Shown one piece after another: positions 35,510 to 47,551 of a stretch of DNA of 64,000 nt. The notes below the pieces were generated by a model, which searched no databases, was not told where the DNA came from, and saw only the letters and a program-made list of their open reading frames with translations. The stretch is from NCBI GenBank assembly GCA_002189035.1, contig NEEC01000018.1:1798001-1862000 (forward strand), read 5' to 3'. The position numbers were made by a program, and so were the translations under genes. Source of the stretch: Utricularia gibba (Eukaryota; Streptophyta; Magnoliopsida; Lamiales; Lentibulariaceae). Numbering within the stretch: the first letter of the stretch is position 1; each line of letters opens with the position of its first letter.

Positions 35510-36799
35510 AAGCGACCTCTTTAACTGAAAACCAGTGCCACTGCCACTGAATGAGTCATTCTTCTAGTGAAAGTGTATCCTAAGAGGAATCACTGTAAGC
35601 TCCAATAGTACAACAAACCAAGCTGGCCAAGATGCTGGAAGTAGGATCTTGGTGCAACGCTATCAAGAAGGCCTCCATTCTTTGTACTGAATAGAAGTAT
35701 TAGAGTTCAAAATCCCACCCTATTCACACCGAAAATTCAAGAGCTTGAAAGATTCCTATCTATAAAAGAATGTACGGGTTCCGGTGCGGAAAGTTATCTT
35801 TTACCCAGAACATTCAACCTTATAAAAAAAGTCAAATCTTTTTTATGGAGAGTAGTTGAACATTCAACCTAAGAACCTCGCTGTTGCCCTTGCTCTATGA
35901 TCCACCAAGAACCCTGAACAAATATGGCAATTTAGCATCAATCCATGAACATTGTGCACAAATTTTGGCAGCAGAAATCCTTTGGACTACTTCTCAACCC
36001 AGTTTGTACATGGGTTTAGGCCAGCCACATCCAAAGTGAAGACACGTGAAAACATCGAACCCGATCCATCCAATTTTATTGGATCCTCAAAGTGAAGACT
36101 GGGAAACCCAAGTTGAGAATTTGAGCCAGCCAGGCTGAGAAAAGATCGGACTTGCATCATGATTTAGATTCTCAATGAGAAAATTCATAAAAAAATCCCA
36201 ACCTTGCAAAACTGCACAGGAAGTTGCAGTCTGATGAGAAAAGCTGCAAAGATGGATTGTTTCAGGTTTCTAGTTCTGCATTGGAAATGAACACCGTTCT
36301 CGAGGACGAATTTTTTTTTCGTTATTTTTCCAGAAAAGAAGAACCGGTTCGTATCACTCCGGCAACCTCTCAATGCGAGTTTTTGAGGCAGCATGCTTGG
36401 CATGCTGTGCTGCATTGTTATATGCTTCCTAGTTGCGGGTTTTTGATGGATTGGCGACTTGTCTCGTTTCCATAAAGGAAACTTCAGAGGAAAAAACATA
36501 TCTTTTGAGCGGGTGCTCAGATGTATACATCACACGGAAGGAAACCATTTTTGTTTTTGTCATCTTCACTGTGTTCGTGGTTGAGTGCGTTAGAGGGCTA
36601 CTGCTGATCGACCCCCTTACGTAACCCGGTTTGATTGGAGACTTTGACTCAGTTACTAGGGCCCTGTCTGCTTGTCTTTTCCTTGGTGTTTTTTGCTTAC
36701 TTCAAGCATGTGCTTCAAAACCAAAGATTAGTAAACGAACACCCAAGGTTCTCCTGTCCAAGGTTCTCCTGTCTGTTGTGAAGACATCGGTGCTCTTCC
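35510..36799. other. Intergenic region between IQD and phytyl ester synthase genes
   Basis: Contains the IQD 3' UTR and the upstream region of the next gene. A 15-base unit (CCAAGGTTCTCCTGT) is repeated in tandem at 36743-36772, about 30 bases before the next start codon. No supported coding frame. Confidence 0.45.
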
Positions 36800-39700
36800 A
36801 TGGCTTCAGTTCTCAGTCCTAACATGCTATGGCCTCCTTGTATGGTTTTGAAATCAGAGAAAATGTTTCAGTCTAGGATTTCAATAAGGTGCTGTTATGG
36901 CAGAGATTCAGTTTCTGATGATCTTTTAAGAATCAATGGAGCAACTCGTGGAGTTTCTTCTCTTATCAAGGATGAGACTGAAAGATCAGGAGAAGGCCAT
37001 GTAAATCTGACAGTTGAAAAGCTGTTGAAGGATGAGAAAAAGTTGGAGCCTTTGTGGGATGATGGATACGGCGACACAAACGTGAAGGATTTTTTTGATT
37101 ATGCAGCTGATTTTATTAAACATGACAATGGGCCACCTCGATGGTTCACACCAGTCGCTTGTGGCCCTCATTTGAAGGATTCCCCTGCTTTGTTCTTCAT
37201 GGCGGGTACTTGTTGCAAGTTTCTATTGTTCATATGTTTCTTGATTGGGTTGTTTCCATGTGGTGTTACTGCCTTTCTTGAGTGGTATACTTTGTTTTTC
37301 CTTGCAGGTCTTGATGGTATTGGACTAGGCCTTACTCTGCATCACAAGTCTTTGGGAAAGTAAGTTCTAAGGAGATGGTGCTAGTTTTGTATTGTAGTCA
37401 TGCGTTTTAAATCTATGGGAAAGTTCCTTCACAAATTTGGTCCTATTGTGTTTAGGGTGTTTGATCTTTGGTGTCTACATATCCCAATAAAGGACCGAAC
37501 CCCATTTGCAGGTTCAAACTTTATGCTTCATATAGATATTTTGGCATCTGATTTCTTGTGAAATAATGACACAAGTTACAACATTACCATAATGTGTAGT
37601 GATGCTTCAGCTTTTATGGAGAAGAGTGTTGTTTCTACAGGTTTGGTGAGCTTGATTGAAGAAACTGTAAGAGCTCAGCACACACTGTCCCCAAATAAGC
37701 CAATTTATCTAGTTGGAGATTCCTTTGGTGGATGCTTGGCTCTGGCAATAGCAGCAAGAAATCCTGATATTGACCTTGTACTGATATTATCTAATCCAGG
37801 TCCTTCATGATTCACATACAGTGCTACCTGAGGAGTTTAATGCTATATAGAAAATTCATGGTAGGGGAATTTAACTTACAATTCATTCTTTCAGCAACTT
37901 CATTTGGCAGGTCAGAGCTCCAACCTCTGCTCCCTCTCTTGGTGTCCATGCCCGAGGAACTGCATGTAGCTGTTCCTTATTTGCTTTCCTTGGTTATGGG
38001 TAGGTATACATGATGATGAAAAGTTCATCTTGCTGGCTTAAGCTTATTTTATGAAAAAACTTACTCTTCTGTTAACCAGGTGATCCTATAAAAATGGCTC
38101 CGGTGGGCATCGAACCAGTAGCGCCTTCTCCACGATATTTTGAAGAGTTTGCCAAAAACCTTGCCTCCTTCGTCCCTAAGCTTTCTGTAAGCAAACTCTT
38201 ACATTACCTTCTTCATTTCAATGTTCAATAACACAATGAAACAAAAAGGAAAGCAAAAACCCAAAAAAAAAAAAAAAATGCCAACATCAAACTTTTGGAT
38301 GAAATGTGGCAGGTCATGGCTGATCTCATACCCAAAGAAAACCTTGATTGGAAATTGAAGCTCCTCAAAACCGGTTCAGCTTATGCTAGTTCTCGGCTTC
38401 ATGCCATTACAGCAGACGTCCTTGTTCTTGCAAGGTTGCTGCATGTCCTTTCTTCTATTTAATCTATGGTTCCCATTCTTCCGCTAGTGTTGAAGATGAT
38501 TCAGCACTTCCTCTTTGTGTGATTGTTCATTTAATGTGTTTTCACTTCATTTGCTTCCCTGCTCTTCCTCAGAGAAACATAGCTTCTTTATGTATACATT
38601 GAAGTATTTCCTATTTCTGCAGTGGCAAAGATAACATGCTTCCCAGCGGAGGAGAAGCTTGGAGGCTTTCGAGATCATTGAAGAACTGCACTGTACGGTA
38701 CTTCAAAGACCACAGTCATGCTCTTCTACTGGTAAGTGGTGACTCTGCTATTTAGCAGCATCAGTGTCTCTCTCATTTTCTATTCAAATCCGGCTTTCCT
38801 CACTGCAGGAGGATGGTGTTAATCTCTTGAGTGTCATCAAAAGTACTTGCTTCTACCGCCGTTCAAGGAAGCATGATTACATCCATGACTTCATACCTCC
38901 CAGTATGTCTGAGTTCAAGCAGGACAGACTAGGGTACTCTCATTGCTTCTGAGACCTTGAACCTTTAGATTCTGTGCACAATAGTCTCTGAGATGTGTTA
39001 CTCTCTTCTCATATCCTGAGAGCAGATATAAATGGTTTGAACGTATCACATCTCCAGTGATGTATTCTACTGCTGAAGATGGAAGCATAATGAGGGGGCT
39101 TGGAGGTGTTCCTACAGAAGGGCCAGTCTTGCTGATAGGTTACCACATGCTTCTTGGTCTAGAGATCATTCCATTGATTATACAGATTCTGAAGGAGAAG
39201 AAGATCATGGTTCGTGGGATGGCTCATCCTTCCCTCTTCACTGCTCTCGATGATGGGAACCAAGAGTCTCCAGTCCTGGAAAGTGTCAGGTTGTTGGACA
39301 ACATCAGACTCTTTGGCGCTGTACCTGTGACTCCAACCAATCTTTTCAGATTGCTCGAAGCAAGGTCGCATATCCTGCTGTATCCCGGTGGTATCCGGGA
39401 GGCATGCCACCGAAAGGTATGCTTGATTGAGTATTGTTTCAGATGATCTTCCAAGCAGTGGCATGTTACAGATCATTTTTCATCATCAGGGTGAAGAGTA
39501 TAAGCTCTTTTGGCCTGATCAGCCAGAGTTTGTTCGTATGGCTGCAAAGTTCGGTGCCAAAATCGTACCGTTCGGAGCCATTGGAGAAGACGACGTAGCA
39601 GAGGTAGCTCTTTGTGCATAACTTCTATGCTTACAATTCTCAGCTTTGCATTGCCCACCATCCCATTGAGCTGCAGATAGCATTGGACTATGATGACCTG

Positions 39701-40126
39701 ATGAAGGTCCCAATCCTGAGGGATGGAATAAGGAAGTTAAACGATGAAGCTGTATCCAACGTCAGGTATGCAGCCTTCATGTCATGGTAAAAGACTCGGA
39801 CCTGGAGTGAAGTTCTTTCTTGCAGGGCTGGAGTGAGCGGGGAGGTGGCTAATCAGCCTGCTCATGTGCCTTTTCTCCTACCAAAGATACCAGGCCGGGT
39901 GTACTACTACTTCGGCAAGGCGATCGAAACAAGAGGGCGATTCAATGGGGTGAATGACAAGGAAAAGGCAAGGGAGCTCTACTTGGAAGTGAAATCACAA
40001 GTGGAGGCAAACATGGAGTTCTTGCTGAAGAAGAGAAGTGGGGATCCTTACCGGAACATAGTTGATAGGACCATTTACCAGGCGTTCAATGCATCCGCAG
40101 ATGAAGTGCCTGCTTTTGAACCCTGA
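36800..40126 (+). CDS. Phytyl ester synthase / diacylglycerol acyltransferase, chloroplastic (PES type)
   Basis: Thirteen exons: 36800-37205, 37308-37359, 37456-37511, 37641-37799, 37895-37999, 38080-38186, 38313-38434, 38623-38731, 38809-38933, 39026-39416, 39490-39603, 39677-39765 and 39826-40126. They sum to 712 codons with phase closed. The first about 60 residues are Ser-rich and basic, a probable plastid transit peptide. An alpha/beta-hydrolase domain follows (FMAGLDGIGLGL oxyanion region, nucleophile elbow GDSFGG, later SGKDNMLPSGGE and HSHALLLEDG), then an acyltransferase domain (GYHMLLGLE, LYPGGIREACHRKGEEYKL). This is the architecture of Arabidopsis PES1/PES2, plastoglobule enzymes that esterify phytol and make triacylglycerol during senescence and nitrogen starvation. 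Converges on eL37. Intron 1 is unusual (see findings). Confidence 0.95.
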
Positions 40127-40542
40127 GGACAAGAGGAGAAAAATCTCATATACATATACTCATAGATGTGGATTCTACAAGTAACTACCTACACAGTGAG
40201 GTAATGCACATCCTTCTTGCATTTTCTGGATCAATTGATTACAAATGCTAGATGAAGATGGCACTGGAGTCAATCTAATAAGTGATATGGAAAACATAAT
40301 TTGGTTTTATGTATACACTTTGCAACAGTAGCAGTGGAATACTCTGATTCTTTTGTATGTGTGCCGCGAGGCTGAGAAGCTGGGGAACATAATATTAATA
40401 ACAGATTTTAACCAAATTGGATAAACAAGGTCTCAGTTGTTTCACTGTCTCGTATTAAAATGCAGAACAAAAAAGCATCTGAAATGAGTGAAACCACCAA
40501 TCTTGGAAATGGCCAACACCGATACGCTATTCTGGTAATAAA

Positions 40543-41505
<963 letters not shown>

Positions 41506-41770
41506 CTCGGAAGGTTGGCACGCAGTACACCCGCAGCCGCGCCTACACCTAACCTGAAGATGAAGAGCGTAAATGAATAACGGAAGTTTATTAGGGTTTC
41601 CTATTGAAACTAATGGGCCTCTTTATTTGAGCTGTTTTGGATCCAAGTACCCAATGGGCTTCTTGTTGAACTGGGCTAGTGAGCAATGTTGGGCCCATGT
41701 TTTTTTGGTATAAAAACCGAATTGGTAACTGACTACTCGCGGGAGAACTGAGAAGGTTGAAGTGGAATCA
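41506..41770. promoter_or_regulatory. Bidirectional promoter RPL37 / DDX11 with telo-box and site II elements
   Basis: Only 265 bases separate two divergent start codons. Inside are a telo-box (TTAGGGTTT, 41591-41599) and site II elements TGGGCC at 41614-41619, TGGGCT at 41655-41660 and 41672-41677, and TGGGCC at 41690-41695. The pairing of telo-box and site II motifs is the hallmark of plant ribosomal-protein promoters and is known to coordinate expression in dividing cells. Co-expression of the helicase is inference. Confidence 0.75.
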
Positions 41771-44700
41771 ATGGAGAACGGCGAAGTGAATTTCCCTGCA
41801 TTTCCATATGAACCGTATCCCATTCAAGTGGATTTCATGAAATTTTTGTATCAGTCAATGGAACGAGGAGGAATTTCAATGCTCGAGAGTCCGACTGGTA
41901 CGTGTTTCTTCTTGAAAAATGTTTTTTTTTTGACGTAATGCGTGGCGCTTTTATTGAGCTAACCGACTAACCTTTTATTTTTGATACAGGGACAGGGAAA
42001 ACCTTAAGTGTTATATGTAGCGCACTACAATGGCTTGTCGATAAGAAGAAAAAAGGGATTGTTTTGTGTGATGGGAAAGAAAAGGAGGATGGGGTTGATG
42101 AGGATGGTGATGATCCGGATTGGATTAGGAATTTTGTGCCAAATAAGGGGCATGATGTGAGTGAAAGGAAGTCCGTAATGCCAAAGAAAATAATGGGATC
42201 TTTTTCTGAGGATAAAATGGAAAAGTGTAGTAAGGAGGTGGGGAGGATGGAGAAAACAAATGGGTTGGATGAGGAAGATATGGGTGAGTTTTTGTTGGAG
42301 GATTATGACAGTGGGGAAGATATGGGTGGGAAATCAAAACGTAAGAACATTGGAGCGGATGATTCTTCTTCAAGCGAGGAAGAAGAGGAGGAAGAGACAA
42401 AATTGAAGGTTTATTTTTGCAGTCGGACACATTCACAGCTTTCACAGTTTATGAAAGAGCTGAGGAAGACTACATTTGCTTGTGAGCTGAAGACTGTATG
42501 CTTGGGATCCCGGAAGAATTTCTGCATTAATGAAGGTATCGATGTCTGCTAGTTAAATTGTGGGCCGCATCGTGCAGTGCAGGTGTTTATTTATCAGAAT
42601 TCTCAACCTTAGGTGTCCTAAAGCTCCGGTCATTGGCTCGTATAAATGAGACATGCCTGGAGCTTCAAAAGCAGAAGAAATCTGGTGTTGCTAAGCAGAA
42701 GGTATATTGAACATACTTCCTGATTAGTTTACGATATTCCATTTGATAATATATGGTCATCATTCAATTCTATGGCTTGCTTCAAATGATGCTTGTGGCC
42801 TATGATTTGCTTCAAAATAACTCTCATTTGATCAAACTGCGCATGCTGATTACCAGACATTGGTTGCTAGAAAAGGCAGGAATCGCAACAAGGGTGCTTG
42901 TGGATGCCCAATGCTAAGAAGACAAAAAATTGAGGAATTCAGAGATGAGGTTAGCAGGCAACAGGCTCTGGATATTGAAGATCTTGTTAACATTGGGCGT
43001 AGCTTGGGAAGTTGCCCGTATTATGGTTCAAGAAGAATGATACCCATGGCTGACCTAGTAGTTCTTCCTTATCAATCTCTTCTTTCTAAGTCATCACGTG
43101 AATCATTAGGTCTAAGGTTAAAGGGGAGTGTTGTGATCATAGATGAGGCACATAATCTGGCTGATGCTTTAATTAGTATGCATGATGCAAAAGTTACTCT
43201 GCCTCAGGTAAATCCTCCTCTCACAACCTTCTGCTGTATGATTGCTACATGGTTTCCATGTTATGGTAACTCTATCCATCCTTTTTTTAGTCCTTTGTTT
43301 TCCTGTGCAGCTGAAAATGTTGCAGTGTCACCTGGAGAAATATTACCTAAGATTTTGTGATCTTTTGGGTCCAGCAAATAGGCGATACATACAGATTCTT
43401 AAAATTCTGGTTGGAGCATTTATAAAAATTCTTTGTGACGAGATGAAAGCTATGAAGTACTTTTGCCCCAGGTGTGATGCTGGGAGAACTACAGGTGCTT
43501 CGGTTTCTACAATGACCATCAACGAGTTCTTGTTTTCCTTGAACATTGATAACATAAACCTCTACAAAGTACTGCAATACATGAAAGAAACGAACATAAT
43601 GTATAAGGCAAGTGATTTATTTTTACCCTGCTAACATTGGTCCAGATCAGCCCTTGTTTGTGGTTCAAATCTTTCTTTTTCACTGTAGATCAGCGGGTAT
43701 GGCGATAAAGTTGCAGCCTCTCAAGAAATTCCAACTCCTGGAAATGATAGAGAAGATAGTGAAGAGGAAGGCGCCATTACTTGTTTTAGAGCTTTTTCTA
43801 GTATTCTTTCTTCTTTAGTAAACAATGATACCGCTGGAAAAATTTTCATAGCAAGGCCCCAGACAACTGCTACCGGTGCTGAAGGTTATATCAAGTATGT
43901 TATGCTTACTGGTGAGAAGATATTTTCCGAGGTTTGTCTTAAGTCATATTGTTTTGTTTAATAGGGTTTGTAAATTTCTTCTTAGTGATTATGTAGATAT
44001 TTTTCCTAGATTTCCAATGAAGCTCATTCCATTGTATTAATTGGAGGAACGCTGCAACCTATCGAAGAGACAAGGGAGAGACTCTTCCCGTCACTGCAAC
44101 TAGATAAACTGCAATTTTTTTCATGTGGTCACATAGTCCCTTCGGAAAATATTTTGCCTGTAGCTGTTAAGCATGGTCCATCTGGAAAATCCTTTGATTT
44201 TAGCTACAAAATGCGAAGCTCGTCAACAATGGTGAGATGCCATCGGTTTCATTTCATCTTTGTGACATGGGACCAATTTCATGCTAAATCAGAGTTTGTA
44301 AGATTTCATTGTGTATTGTTGGACTTTATCGCAGATTCAAGAGCTGGGCCTTCTGCTTTGCAATCTAGCAAGTGTTGTACCTGAAGGCATCGTTGTATTT
44401 TTCTCGTCATTTGATTATGAAAACCAGGTATATTCATCATGGAAGAGTTCAGGAATCCTTTCACGGATAATGAAGAAGAAGCATATTTTCAGAGAGCCTA
44501 GAAGAAGTACGGACATTGACGCTTTCTTGAGGGAATACAAAGACAAGATTGAATGTTCCTACAATTCATATCCAGGTTCATGCACCGGTGCTCTTCTTCT
44601 TGCTGTTGTTGGTGGGAAGGTGTCTGAAGGTATCAATTTTAGTGACGGGGCAGGCCGTTGCATTGTGATGGTGGGATTACCTTATCCTAGCCCATCAGAC

Positions 44701-45217
44701 ATTGTGTTGATCGAGAGAGTGAAGCACATTGAGGGTCTTGAGAAACATGTTTGGACCAACAACGTGGATCCTTCACTTTGTCCTGAATGTCAGGAAGCTG
44801 ATCCAGAGACAGGGTTTCGCATCCTCCGAAGTTGCAAAGGCAGAGGAAAGGAATACTATGAAAACATTTGCATGAAAGCCGTAAACCAATGCATTGGTAA
44901 GTGCTAGCAAGTTTTCCCTTGAGGTTGGAACTTATGCTTAGTCTCGTCATCTGTTACTTCTTCGTGTTCCAGGAAGAGCAATTCGACATGCAAATGATTA
45001 TGCTGCCATCTTGTTGGTGGATGCACGCTATTCTTCGGAATCCACAGAAAACAGTTTTTCGCACCCTACTCACAAGCTGCCCCAGTGGATTAAGCGCCAG
45101 CTGGTTACTAAAACTTCCAACTACGGAGAGGTGCAAAAAAAGCTGCACCAGTTCTTCAAATTCCACCGAAGGAAGGAAGAGCAGTTTGAAGAACTCAAAG
45201 CAGCTGCACATAAATGA
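41771..45217 (+). CDS. DDX11/CHL1-type iron-sulfur DNA helicase
   Basis: Nine exons: 41771-41897, 41990-42535, 42613-42701, 42857-43207, 43311-43607, 43689-43931, 44010-44231, 44335-44896 and 44973-45217, totalling 894 codons with phase closed. Motifs: the Q-motif FPYEPYPIQVDFM, Walker A SPTGTGKT, an acidic insert (DDSSSSEEEEEEE), YFCSRTHSQLSQF, four cysteines of the Fe-S cluster (CLGSRKNFC, GACGCPM, SCPYYGSR), DEAH box IIDEAHNL, VVGGKVSEGINFSD and the QCIGRAIRH motif VI. This is the XPD-like superfamily 2 helicase ChlR1/DDX11, a 5'-3' DNA helicase for sister-chromatid cohesion and replication-fork repair in the nucleus. The exon 5 intron is GC-AG. It is transcribed from the bidirectional promoter shared with RPL37. 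Confidence 0.96.
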
Positions 45218-46528
45218 TGAATTCCATTCTTTTTCCTCGTACGAAGATTGTTGAACACCATACCAGAGAATAGCCTTGGCATACGTGAAGTTTAAAGGTG
45301 ATTTTGGAGTTGAATTTTATCACAATACAATTTTTTCTTTTGCAGAATCTGTTGGCATGTCTTCGGTGAAGGATCCAAATATAGAAGCTTTTTATTTTTA
45401 GTTGGCTAGTAAGCCAAGATCTGGTTAGCGCATTCACAAGAGAGCATTCATATCTTGCTTTCTTGTGTCCTATGAGACAAAAAAAAAATGGTGTTTAATG
45501 CTTTCCTACAGCTCATATGCTTATTTTGGACTGATTCCCCATGTGGGACGCATTCTTCTCGTTGAGTTTTACTTCAAGTGAAACAAACTACGTGAAATGC
45601 GAGGTTGTTAGGTTGCATATTGGTCATATCAAAAAAATCAACAGGCACCAAATACACTACCAGGAGACATGTAAAACTCCATTCCACCTTCCGTAAGGAG
45701 ATCCCATCTATGCCTTCTCGAATATTACACGACTATCAAGATTTCATGCTTCAACCAATGTAAGATGTGTTGGCATTGCTTTTTTTTTCCCCCCTTCAAA
45801 AATTTTGTTAACACTGTGTATGCAGTTAGGATAGGGTGGGCGTGTTTAACTGCATGAAAGGGACGAGTGAGAGCATATTTAGGATGGGCTGGACCCTCAC
45901 CTCACTTTTCAACCAACATGAGGCCGAGGTGGGTAACTTTTGTGGGGGTCCAAAGATCCCCCTCCCCTATGCTACATTGGACATACTCTTATTCTTTTAA
46001 TGTAATATTTTATTGTTACATAGTTCTGCAAGTACATGTGATTGATTCTGGGGCACCATCTTATGTCTTCCTCAGAATGCATCCCACTCTCTGACTGTGA
46101 GTGAAGCCCCTAGACCATTCCGGACCCTCCCTCCCTCCCGGACCCTTAAGTAGTGCAAATGTTGGTGTGTGAAATGTTATACCATAATGAAAGCAACGAA
46201 ATATAATGATGAATCCACTCTGAAGATGAATGTACCATCTCTGTGACATCATTTTTTGGAGTGCTTTTATCAGCTGGCTCAATAATATTAAAAGCTTTTC
46301 TTTGGCAGCGCAGTTTTTCATATTACTTTGCATTTATGTCCCCATGTACAGTTCCATTCTCGTTGATGCAAGAGGTTGGTGGTGACCATTAAATGAAGGA
46401 CCATCTTCATTGATATATGACTAGAGGAACCACAACTCTTCATTTTCTTTTGCTGTTGGTTTCGGGCTCCTCAAAATCAAAAACCTTTCTTGTTCTCTTG
46501 CTTCAAACTTCTGCAGATAAAGAAGAAG
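45218..46528. other. Intergenic region after DDX11
   Basis: About 1.3 kb with no recognised gene. A T run followed by a C run (about 45780-45794) and short low-complexity sequence occur. The first few hundred bases should be the DDX11 3' UTR. Confidence 0.4.
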
Positions 46529-47116
46529 ATGAGTGGCAACGGCAACAAATGGTTGAGATCAGAAAAGGGAATCAAAGAAAGAATCTCAAAGACCAGGAAC
46601 GTGTTCAACAGAGCTTTTAGAAGCCTCGCTTCTTTAGCAGCCATGGGGTACAACAAACTTCCCAAGCCTCTCTTCCCAAACCAAGCCAGCAGAAACAAGA
46701 CTCACAGGGTGGATGCCTTCAACACAAGCTGTTTCTCTGAACAATGTGAAGCTGAGCGCTCAGACATGACACAAGATAACATCAGCAGCTGGAGAAATCC
46801 TTCAGATTTCGACTACAAGCTTGCGGATGAGTGGCCCAACCGGGGTGCAGATGGGTTGGCAAGGAAGATGAAGGAGATGGACATGATGGGTGTGAACGAG
46901 ATGGACCATGTGCTGGATATAGAGGAGGCTCTGGGCTACTACTCCAGGCTTACATGCCCTGCATACCAGCAAATTGTTGACAAGTTTCTGATGGACATGT
47001 ACCTGGAGCTCTATGAGAATCAGCCAAGGAGCCTCAGCAGCTCAATGAGGAAACCAGGTAGGAATAGCAGTAGCCTTCGTGGTTCCATGAGAAGTCTCGG
47101 TCCGGTTAAGCTGTAG
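46529..47116 (+). CDS. Plant-specific protein of unknown function (195 residues)
   Basis: Single exon. The start at 46529 has A at -3; the in-frame ATG 13 codons upstream (46490) adds an unlikely hydrophobic leader. The N terminus is basic (KWLRSEKGIKERISKTRNVF), the middle is polar, and a compact C-terminal region reads VLDIEEALGYYSRLTCPAY, then QQIVDKFLMDMYLELYE, before a Ser-rich basic tail. I have the impression that such a YYSRLTCP/IVDKF block recurs in plant proteins, but I cannot name a family or function with confidence. It has no signal peptide or membrane helix. High Lys/Arg at both ends suggests a nuclear or membrane-surface location, which is speculation. Confidence 0.7.
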   Translation: MSGNGNKWLRSEKGIKERISKTRNVFNRAFRSLASLAAMGYNKLPKPLFPNQASRNKTHRVDAFNTSCFSEQCEAERSDMTQDNISSWRNPSDFDYKLADEWPNRGADGLARKMKEMDMMGVNEMDHVLDIEEALGYYSRLTCPAYQQIVDKFLMDMYLELYENQPRSLSSSMRKPGRNSSSLRGSMRSLGPVKL

Positions 47117-47551
47117 AGATAGTGTTGTGGAGCATTAATGATTCCTTCTCCATGTGCATATCACAATTGTTCATCTGATTCCAGGCAACATGCATCTCTC
47201 TCCCACCACAAGGACCAAGAAACCAAATTAACCGCCAAAAACTGTCACTTGAGTTTCAGTTTTTGAACTGGTTTTCCAAGTTTTTCTATGAAAATTTATT
47301 AAGTACCATTCAGGTGTCCATCAATCAGAATTCAACGTATTGAATAGAGTTGAACCGGGTTTGGGTGCGGGTTGAACCGCTTCTCAGGTTTTTTCACTTG
47401 TATGGGCCAGGCCCAATAATAGTAGGCATTGATTTTGATTTTTACGGCCCAGGTCCATGCTGAATATTTTAGAAAATAAAGAAATAACAAAAAAGGAGCT
47501 TATCGCCATCATCTTCGGAGTTCGCTCTGGTGAGAGCTTTACCGCCCAACA
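47117..47551. promoter_or_regulatory. CFM3 upstream region with site II motifs
   Basis: Site II motifs lie at 47403-47408 (TGGGCC), 47410-47415 and 47446-47451 (GGCCCA), 100-150 bases before the CFM3 start codon. The left part is the 3' flank of the unknown-function gene. Confidence 0.5.

Noticed and set aside
42125-42445. 106-codon minus-strand frame, Pro/His-rich
   Set aside because: Mirror of the acidic insert of DDX11.
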